A DNA stretch of 6,783 nt, taken from positions 1 to 6,783 of the forward strand of contig JBKHJZ010000174.1 in NCBI GenBank assembly GCA_046537875.1. Direction: 5' to 3'. Below the pieces are notes generated by a model. It saw nothing but the letters and a program-made list of their open reading frames with translations, did no database searches and was not told the origin of the DNA. Made by a program: the position numbers and the translations under genes. The stretch is from JBKHJZ01 sp046537875. Its GTDB lineage: Bacteria > Actinomycetota > Acidimicrobiia > Acidimicrobiales > VFJN01. Shown here one piece after another: positions 1-4,043 of the stretch. The first letter of the stretch is position 1. Every line of letters starts with the position of its first letter.

Positions 1-1031
1 CGCGCGGCGTGGAACGCGCCCAGCGCCTCGGCGCCGGCCGCCGGATCGCGCAGCACGGCGTCGATCGCCTTCGCCGCCAGCTCGGCGTCCCGCAGGGCCG
101 CCGTGATGCCGTGGGCGCTGGCCGGGTCCTTCGTGCAGCCGGCGTCGCCGACGAGAGCCCACCCCGGGCCGTACGGCTGGCGGAGGAACCCGGGGAGGCC
201 CGGCGTACCCCGCACCGGGGAGGTGCGGGTGGCGGTCGCGAGCCTGTCGGGGAGGCCGGGCGCCGCCTCCCCGAGGAACCGCACGTAGTTGCGGTCCAGG
301 TCCCGGCGCAGCTCGGCGCCGAGCTCGCGACGGCAGTTGACGAAGATGCACGCGCCGCCGTTGGTGGGGAGCACGCCGGCCATGAGCCCGCGCGATCGGT
401 ACCAGAACTCGATGCCACGGTCATCGAGGCCCGTCCAGTACGCGTAGTGCACGGCGTTGCTCGGCTCGTGCTCGCCATAGGCCGTCGCCCCGACGTCCCT
501 GGCGACGCGGGAGCGCCATCCGTCGGCGCCGACCACCATGCGGGCCGGGATCGCACACGCGTCGTCGCGTCCCCGGCGGGCGAGCACGCCGCTGACGCGC
601 CCCGTCCGGTCGCGCAGCAGGCCCTCGACGGCGGTCCCGTCGAGCACATCGGCACCCGCTCGCTCGGCGGCAGCGAGGATCGTCGGGTCGAGCACCGTGC
701 GCCGGGGGGCGAAGATGGTGCCGGCTCCGCTCTCGGGCCACACGGGGATCTCGATCCCGGTGCCATCGATGTCGTTGCGGATCGTCGACAGCAACGGCGT
801 TCCCGCGGCCACGATCTCGTCGAACAGCCCCCACCGCCGTAGCTGGATCACGCCGGCGGGCCAGATGAGGTGCGTCGACAGCGTGTCCGACGGCATCCGG
901 GCACGATCGACCACCGCGACCCGATGGCCCGCCCTCGCCAGCAGCAGGGCGGTCGAGGCGCCCGCGACGCGCCCACCCACGACCACGACGTCGTAGCCGC
1001 CGGTGGTCCGCTCGCCCGTGTTGTGCTCCAT
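1..1031 (-). CDS. FAD-dependent oxidoreductase (PF01494-type monooxygenase fold), C-terminus cut by window edge
   Basis: The frame is open for 343 codons from ATG at 1031 to the left edge, which cuts the gene. Three hallmarks of group A flavin monooxygenases are visible. An N-terminal Rossmann segment at residues 14-42 contains GGRVAG (19-24) and ends in an acidic residue, D42. A GADG motif lies at 168-171 in VVGADGWRSRVAR. The FAD-ribityl motif GDAG (295-298) is followed by KDPASAHGITAALRDAE. The SDTLSTHLIWPAG stretch (48-60) is typical of the subgroup often annotated as NAD(P)/FAD-dependent or geranylgeranyl-reductase-like oxidoreductases. Such soluble enzymes use FAD and usually NAD(P)H to hydroxylate or oxidise small organic molecules; the substrate is unknown here. 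The start is supported by a strong GGAGG (1040-1036) 4 bases upstream. Family members are about 380-420 residues, so roughly 40-70 are missing. It lies 261 bases downstream of the HxlR gene on the same strand and may share its control. Confidence 0.9.
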   Translation of the reverse strand, partial: MEHNTGERTTGGYDVVVVGGRVAGASTALLLARAGHRVAVVDRARMPSDTLSTHLIWPAGVIQLRRWGLFDEIVAAGTPLLSTIRNDIDGTGIEIPVWPESGAGTIFAPRRTVLDPTILAAAERAGADVLDGTAVEGLLRDRTGRVSGVLARRGRDDACAIPARMVVGADGWRSRVARDVGATAYGEHEPSNAVHYAYWTGLDDRGIEFWYRSRGLMAGVLPTNGGACIFVNCRRELGAELRRDLDRNYVRFLGEAAPGLPDRLATATRTSPVRGTPGLPGFLRQPYGPGWALVGDAGCTKDPASAHGITAALRDAELAAKAIDAVLRDPAAGAEALGAFHAA

Positions 1032-1122
1032 CTCTCCTCCAACGTTCGGGTTCCGGGCCATTGGGCCCACGTCGACGGTGACGCACCCGGAGGCCCGACA
1101 CTTGGAGCGCGGCTGCAGACGG

Positions 1123-1135
1123 GCTGAGGATCAGC
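1123..1135. repeat. Short dyad upstream of the oxidoreductase
   Basis: The arms GCTGA (1123-1127) and TCAGC (1131-1135) are perfect inverted copies around three bases. The site lies about 90 bases upstream of the oxidoreductase start and could be an operator. It does not resemble the CGTAC half-sites seen in front of the HxlR gene, so I cannot assign a regulator. A 5-bp dyad is common by chance in GC-rich DNA. Confidence 0.3.
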
Positions 1136-1166
1136 TGGGATCCGGCGCCGTTCCGGCACGCCGCCC

Positions 1167-1194
1167 CGCCATCGGTGGCGCCGTGCGCCACGGC
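1167..1194. repeat. Cluster of overlapping, mutually exclusive inverted repeats
   Basis: Three stems share bases. CGCCA/TGGCG is at 1167-1171 and 1176-1180. GTGGCGC/GCGCCAC is at 1175-1181 and 1185-1191, a perfect 7-bp stem with loop CGT. GCCGTG/CACGGC is at 1180-1185 and 1189-1194. Only one of the last two can form at a time. The cluster is about 100 bases past the HxlR stop and 145 bases before the oxidoreductase start, so in RNA it could act as a terminator-like or attenuating structure. No U-tract follows on the minus strand, and GC-rich DNA yields such stems by chance. Confidence 0.4.
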
Positions 1195-1229
1195 CTGCGC
1201 AACGGCGACCGGCGCCCGTCGCGTGCGGA

Positions 1230-1253
1230 CGACCGAGCGGGCGACCGAGCGGC
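1230..1253. repeat. Tandem 12-bp direct repeat, two copies
   Basis: CGACCGAGCGGG (1230-1241) is followed directly by CGACCGAGCGGC (1242-1253), matching at 11 of 12 positions. It lies in the gap between the HxlR and oxidoreductase genes. It may be a chance slippage product or a doubled protein-binding site; nothing further can be said from sequence. Confidence 0.6.
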
Positions 1254-1292
1254 CGGCGGGTCAGGGCAGCGGACGCACCCGGGCGGAATCGG

Positions 1293-1688
1293 TCAGGGCG
1301 GCGACGGTGCCGACCCGCCCGGAGTCGCCGTGGTCGACGACGGCAGCGCGTCGATCGTCGCCCCGGTGGCATGCGCCCGGGCGATGCCCCAGTCGCAGAG
1401 CGCCCGGAGCAGCGGCTCGAGGCCGGCACGCTCGGCGGGCACGACGTCGTAGACGACCTTCGGCGGCACCTGCTCGACCACGGTGCGGGAGACGATGCCG
1501 TCGGCCTCGAGCTCCCGTAGCTGCTGCGTCAACATCTTCTGGGTGATCGGCGGGATGAGCCGGCTCAACTCGCCGTTCCGTCGCGGCGCCTGCAGCAGGT
1601 AGAAGAGGATGATCAGCTTCCACTTGCCGCCGAGCACGCCGAGCGGGACGTCGACCGGGCAGAGGTAGCGGGTCTGGGTGCTGGTCAT
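1293..1688 (-). CDS. HxlR-family winged-helix transcriptional regulator
   Basis: This 131-residue protein fits the HxlR (DUF24) DNA-binding family. It has the signature N-terminal CPVD (Cys10), then GGKWKLIILFYLL (20-32), the winged-helix core NGELSRLIPPITQKMLTQQLRELEADGIVSR (38-68), the wing with VPPKVVYDVVP (74-84), and the closing helix ending in LCDWG (97-101). The family acts as dimers, often repressing adjacent or divergent genes. Members such as YodB and QorR respond to quinones or electrophiles through the conserved N-terminal Cys, present here; a second Cys is at 98. The start is fixed because an in-frame TAA lies only two codons upstream (1697-1695). The Shine-Dalgarno sequence is weak. 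The C-terminal 20 residues are Pro/Ser/Thr-rich and probably disordered. The gene is divergent from the metallo-hydrolase/hydrolase pair, the classic arrangement for a regulator and its target. That the oxidoreductase downstream is also a target is inference. Confidence 0.93.
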   Translation of the reverse strand: MTSTQTRYLCPVDVPLGVLGGKWKLIILFYLLQAPRRNGELSRLIPPITQKMLTQQLRELEADGIVSRTVVEQVPPKVVYDVVPAERAGLEPLLRALCDWGIARAHATGATIDALPSSTTATPGGSAPSPP

Positions 1689-1707
1689 CGGTGGTTACCC
1701 GAAGGTG

Positions 1708-1732
1708 CGTACTTGTCAGTCCGGCATGTACG
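1708..1732. promoter_or_regulatory. Candidate HxlR operator, 25-bp imperfect dyad
   Basis: The left arm CGTACTTG (1708-1715) and right arm CATGTACG (1725-1732) are inverted copies matching at 7 of 8 positions around a 9-base centre. The site lies between the divergent genes and would cover the expected -10 region of the HxlR promoter, which suits autorepression. HxlR proteins bind as dimers to dyads, often with GTAC-like half-sites. Assignment to this regulator is inference from position and symmetry. Confidence 0.5.
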
Positions 1733-1747
1733 TGATCAGTCTGCGCT

Positions 1748-1758
1748 CGTTGTCAACG
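1748..1758. promoter_or_regulatory. Second candidate operator dyad overlapping a -35 box
   Basis: CGTTG (1748-1752) and CAACG (1754-1758) form a perfect dyad about one central base. Its centre is 33 bp, about three helical turns, from the centre of the 1708-1732 dyad, and it contains the minus-strand TTGACA hexamer. It may be a second protein site or simply part of the promoter. Confidence 0.35.
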
Positions 1759-1787
1759 CACGGCGAGTCACGGGAGCCGATCGCATC

Positions 1788-2600
1788 ATGTCGTACCGGA
1801 TCGACCGCATCGAGGGCACGGTCATGCCCGTCAACTCGTTCCTGGTCCACGGTCGCGAGGGGCTGGTGGTCGTCGACGGGATGCTGACAGCGTCCGACGC
1901 CCGGCTGGTGCGCGCCGCGGCGGACGAGGCCGGGGCGCCGATCGCCGGCGTCGTGGTCACCCACCCGCACCCCGACCACTACGCGGGGGTGGGCCACGTG
2001 GTGGGCCGGGACGACGTCCCCATCGTGGCGACCACCGCGGTCGCCGACGTGATCCGGCGTGACGACGCGCTCAAGGAGCAGACCGTCGGGCCGATGATGG
2101 GCGACGAGTGGCCCACCGAGCGCCCTTTCCCCGACCACCTGGTGGCGGACGGTGACGAGGTGGTTCTCGGCGGTGTCGCCATGACCGTGCAGGAGTTGGG
2201 ACCGGGCGAGTCGCACGTCGACAGCATCTGGCGACTCGACGAGCGCACGGTCTTCGCAGGTGACGTGGCCTACAACGGCATGCACGCCTACCTGGCCGAT
2301 GCCCGGTGGGACGACTGGCTGGCCAGCCTGAGCCGTCTCGAGGCCGAGCTGCCCGCCGATTCCACCCTGCACGTCGGCCACGGTCCGTCCGCCGGGCGGG
2401 AGCTGCTGGCCCGACAACGCCGCTACGTCGAGGCCTTCGTCGCAGCGGTTCGCCAGCACGCCGAGCAGATCGCAGACGGCGACCACACGGGCGTCCTCGA
2501 CGCGGTGCGCGCCGTGATCCCCGGTGACGACCTCCTGTTCCTGGCCGACCTGAGCATCGAACCCGTGCTCGCGAGCCTGTCGGCCCACGCGGGAGACTGA
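1788..2600 (+). CDS. Metallo-beta-lactamase-fold hydrolase
   Basis: This 270-residue soluble protein has the full metal-binding set of the MBL superfamily. HPHPDH at residues 59-64 is the HxHxDH motif. H143 lies in GESHVDS, D159 in AGDVAYNG and H198 in HVGHGP. Together these can bind two metal ions, usually zinc, to activate water. The family includes lactonases, thioesterases, glyoxalase II and many uncharacterised hydrolases, and the motifs alone do not name the substrate. The N-terminus VMPVNSFLVHGREGLVVVDGM (12-32) is the usual opening beta hairpin, so ATG 1788 is preferred with GGGAG 11 bases upstream. A longer in-frame reading from TTG 1713 would start inside the promoter dyad and adds no recognisable domain. 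The gene is first in a two-gene unit; the next start is 4 bases after its stop. Divergence from the HxlR gene suggests control by that regulator. Confidence 0.93.
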   Translation: MSYRIDRIEGTVMPVNSFLVHGREGLVVVDGMLTASDARLVRAAADEAGAPIAGVVVTHPHPDHYAGVGHVVGRDDVPIVATTAVADVIRRDDALKEQTVGPMMGDEWPTERPFPDHLVADGDEVVLGGVAMTVQELGPGESHVDSIWRLDERTVFAGDVAYNGMHAYLADARWDDWLASLSRLEAELPADSTLHVGHGPSAGRELLARQRRYVEAFVAAVRQHAEQIADGDHTGVLDAVRAVIPGDDLLFLADLSIEPVLASLSAHAGD

Positions 2601-2604
2601 CGCG

Positions 2605-3540
2605 GTGGAGCACCGAACGACGGCCATCGACACCCAGCACGACCCGGTGGAGGAGGTCGAGCTCACGAGCGACGGGTTGCGCATCGCGGGCCATCTCCGT
2701 GTCCCGCCCGGCTCGTCGACGCCCGCGCCGGCGCTGGTCCTCACCGGGCCGCTCACGGGGGTGAAGGAGCAGGTCACCGGCACGTACGCCCGGGGACTCG
2801 CCGGCCACGGCCTCGTCACGCTGGCGATCGACCACCGCAACTTCGGCGCCAGCGGGGGCGCACCCCGCCAGCACGAGGACGCCACGGGCAAGCTCCACGA
2901 CCTGCGCGACGCCACCAGCTACCTGGCCACGCGCCCGGAGGTCGACGGGCAACGCCTCGGCTGCGTGGGTGTCTGCCTGGGGGCCGGCTACGCGCTCCGG
3001 CACAGTGCGTTCGATCCCCGGATCCGGGCCGTGGCGCTCATCGCCGGCGCGTACAACGACCCGGCCGAGATGCGGGCCGGCATGGGCGCGGAGAGCTACC
3101 GGACGGTCATGGCCGACCTGGCAGCGGTGGCCCAGCGCCAGTTCGCCACCGGCGACATCGAGTACATCCCGGCGGTCACCGAGCAGGACGGCGAGGCCGC
3201 GATGCCCGGCGACGAGCCGTGGCGCTACTACGGCACCGACCGGGCACCCAGCTCCGGGTGGGTCAACCGGATCACCCGGCTGTCGATCCGGGAGCTGCTC
3301 ACCCTCGACGCCGCCGGCGCCATCGACTTCCTCGCACCCACTCCCCTGCTCGTGGTTCACGGTCGCACCGACGCGTACTGCTCACCCGAGGGTGCCGGCC
3401 GGATCTACGACCGGGCGTCGGGCCCCAAGGAGATCTGCTGGCTCGACGCGTCGGAGCACATCGATCTCTACGACAACCCGCGGTTCGTCGGCCCGGCGAT
3501 CGAGCGAACCGCCGCCTTCCTCGCCCATCACCTCACCTGA
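2605..3540 (+). CDS. Alpha/beta hydrolase with Cys nucleophile (dienelactone hydrolase/YcjY-like)
   Basis: The 311-residue protein has an alpha/beta hydrolase core. An early strand ALVLTGPLTGVKEQ (43-56) carries the oxyanion-hole region. IDHRNFGASGG (75-85) follows, then the nucleophile elbow GVCLGAG (122-128) with Cys124, the acid D256 in VVHGRTDAYC, and H285 in SEHIDLYD. Most relatives of this fold use Ser; Cys at the elbow is the arrangement known from dienelactone hydrolase. No signal peptide is seen, so it is probably cytosolic and hydrolyses an ester, lactone or thioester; the substrate is unknown. Residues 155-225 form a lid or cap insertion. The GTG start follows the MBL stop by 4 bases, with GGGAG (2591-2595) 9 bases upstream inside the end of the MBL gene, so the two are co-transcribed. 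The pairing of two different hydrolase folds suggests consecutive or parallel cleavage steps on one compound class, which is inference. Confidence 0.92.
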   Translation: MEHRTTAIDTQHDPVEEVELTSDGLRIAGHLRVPPGSSTPAPALVLTGPLTGVKEQVTGTYARGLAGHGLVTLAIDHRNFGASGGAPRQHEDATGKLHDLRDATSYLATRPEVDGQRLGCVGVCLGAGYALRHSAFDPRIRAVALIAGAYNDPAEMRAGMGAESYRTVMADLAAVAQRQFATGDIEYIPAVTEQDGEAAMPGDEPWRYYGTDRAPSSGWVNRITRLSIRELLTLDAAGAIDFLAPTPLLVVHGRTDAYCSPEGAGRIYDRASGPKEICWLDASEHIDLYDNPRFVGPAIERTAAFLAHHLT

Positions 3541-3555
3541 CCCGGGCGCGGGACC

Positions 3556-3561
3556 TAGCCT
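3556..3561 (+). promoter_or_regulatory. Candidate -10 box (TAGCCT) for the small membrane protein gene
   Basis: TAGCCT sits 17 bases after the hydrolase stop and 36 bases before the GTG of the membrane protein gene. The same eight bases TAGCCTCG recur just before sppA (4031-4038), which strengthens both as promoter elements. Initiation about 7 bases downstream would give a leader of roughly 29 bases. No convincing -35 was found. Confidence 0.45.
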
Positions 3562-3583
3562 CGGGGCAGACGTGATCCCGTCG

Positions 3584-3590
3584 AGGAGGG
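3584..3590 (+). promoter_or_regulatory. Strong ribosome binding site AGGAGGG
   Basis: This site is 7 bases before GTG 3598, ideal spacing. It directly abuts ATG 3591, which is therefore too close to be used. The site decides in favour of the GTG and its frame, the one that encodes the two hydrophobic helices. Confidence 0.75.
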
Positions 3591-3597
3591 ATGATCC

Positions 3598-3912
3598 GTG
3601 AACGAAGGTGCGCGCAGGACGATCGGCTGGGTGGTCGTCGCCGTGGGGGCCGTGGTGGCCCTCGTCGGGGGCCTGGCCGATCAGATGGGTCTCGGTGGGG
3701 ACGGACCCGACAAGTTCGGACCCCGGCAGGTGGTGGCCGTCGCGATCGGGGTGGTGCTCGTCGCCGTGGGCGTGGCGGTGGCCCTCTGGCGCTCGACCGG
3801 TGAGGAGGGATCCTCGACCGGTGGAGACGAGCGTTCGACCGGGGACGAGGAGCGGCCGACCGGTGAGGCGCAGACGGAGAGCGGCCTGGCCGAGGCCGAA
3901 CCCCCGAGCTGA
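3598..3912 (+). CDS. Small two-helix membrane protein with four-repeat charged tail
   Basis: I do not recognise a named family. The 104-residue protein has two hydrophobic segments, about residues 8-27 and 45-64, joined by a Gly/Asp-rich loop GLGGDGPDKFGPRQ (31-44). This layout resembles short hypothetical membrane proteins of Actinobacteria and Chloroflexota with a GxxxxFGxxQ-like loop before the second helix. The hydrophilic tail (65-104) starts with four back-to-back heptads: STGEEGS, STGGDER, STGDEER and PTGEAQT (66-93). The tail is acidic and probably disordered. By the positive-inside rule (R6, R7 before helix 1, little positive charge in the loop, R65 after helix 2) both ends are likely cytoplasmic, but the signal is weak. 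The GTG start has an AGGAGGG site 7 bases upstream. The gene follows the hydrolase by 57 bases with its own -10-like box and is followed by a hairpin, so it may be a single-gene unit. Its function is unknown. Confidence 0.8.
   Translation: MNEGARRTIGWVVVAVGAVVALVGGLADQMGLGGDGPDKFGPRQVVAVAIGVVLVAVGVAVALWRSTGEEGSSTGGDERSTGDEERPTGEAQTESGLAEAEPPS
3793..3876 (+). repeat. Four tandem 21-bp in-frame repeats
   Basis: Units start at 3793, 3814, 3835 and 3856, each 21 bases long. The first three share TCGACCGG and the fourth has CCGACCGG; the rest of each unit varies but keeps codons for Gly, Asp and Glu. The repeat encodes the (S/P)TG-acidic heptads of the membrane protein tail. Being a multiple of three, copy-number change would keep the frame. 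Confidence 0.85.
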
Positions 3913-3937
3913 CCCGGCCGGGGCATATCCAGGACGT

Positions 3938-3964
3938 CGCTGGCCCGGCAACACCGGGCCAGCG
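3938..3964 (+). terminator. Perfect 11-bp hairpin, probable terminator
   Basis: CGCTGGCCCGG (3938-3948) pairs fully with CCGGGCCAGCG (3954-3964) around the loop CAACA. It lies 26 bases after the stop of the membrane protein gene and about 67 bases before the sppA -10-like box, the expected place for a terminator isolating the two units. No T-run follows, so it would be a hairpin-only type as often proposed for GC-rich actinobacteria. Confidence 0.6.
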
Positions 3965-4030
3965 CATGCGGGACGAGCCGACGGAGAGTTGGTGACACCG
4001 GGCCGGTGCCGCCGGCCGCCCGGACGGTCG

Positions 4031-4036
4031 TAGCCT
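4031..4036 (+). promoter_or_regulatory. Candidate -10 box (TAGCCT) placing the sppA start at the mRNA 5' end
   Basis: TAGCCT ends 7 bases before the GTG at 4044, the usual distance from a -10 box to the transcription start. The mRNA would then begin at or next to the start codon. There is no Shine-Dalgarno sequence before the GTG, as expected for a leaderless transcript. No clear -35 was found at 16-18 bases. Confidence 0.55.
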
Positions 4037-4043
4037 CGTTCCC

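Larger units (their letters stand above)
1032..1292 (-). other. Intergenic gap between HxlR stop and oxidoreductase start
   Basis: These 261 bases hold no convincing gene. Reading frames through them have no recognisable domain and are GC-driven. Near the left end is the ribosome binding site GGAGGAGAG (minus strand, 1040-1032) of the oxidoreductase. Inside are a tandem 12-bp repeat (1230-1253), a cluster of overlapping inverted repeats (1167-1194) and a 13-bp imperfect dyad (1123-1135, GCTGA/TCAGC arms). A promoter for the oxidoreductase is likely in or near this gap, but I could not recognise a convincing -35/-10 pair. Confidence 0.6.
1689..1787. promoter_or_regulatory. Divergent promoter region between HxlR and metallo-hydrolase genes
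   Basis: This 99-base spacer must serve both the minus-strand regulator and the plus-strand hydrolase pair. It contains two dyads (1708-1732 and 1748-1758) and the six-base palindrome TGATCA (1733-1738). A perfect -35 hexamer TTGACA sits on the minus strand at 1756-1751; at 17-19 bases spacing the -10 position falls on the right arm of the first dyad (around 1733-1726), where the match to TATAAT is poor. On the plus strand TTGTCA (1713-1718) is a possible -35 without a clear -10. GGGAG at 1772-1776, 11 bases before ATG 1788, is the likely ribosome binding site of the hydrolase. Confidence 0.6.

Noticed and set aside
9..842. A 277-codon plus-strand frame at the left edge
   Set aside because: It is the shadow of the minus-strand FAD oxidoreductase, whose GGRVAG, GADG and GDAG motifs read through without interruption.
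1055..1068. GGGCC/GGCCC stem near the oxidoreductase start as a regulatory hairpin
   Set aside because: Only 5 bp around a 4-base loop, well within chance for DNA of this composition, and it does not cover the ribosome binding site.
421..1429. Minus-strand frames 421-1191 and 848-1429 crossing the start of the oxidoreductase
   Set aside because: They are out of frame with the oxidoreductase and lack motifs. The true start at 1031 has a strong SD and the conserved Rossmann segment follows at once.
1713..1787. A longer N-terminus for the MBL protein from TTG 1713
   Set aside because: The added 25 residues match no MBL feature, the TTG lies inside the promoter dyad and has no SD. ATG 1788 gives the usual family N-terminus.
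1716..3360. Two long minus-strand frames (1716-2915 and 2071-3360)
   Set aside because: Both are opposite the MBL and alpha/beta hydrolase genes, whose metal-binding and catalytic motifs are unambiguous. The antisense translations have no recognisable motif.
3591..3803. ATG 3591 as start of a 70-residue protein
   Set aside because: AGGAGGG touches this ATG with no spacer, and the frame loses the two hydrophobic helices encoded from GTG 3598.
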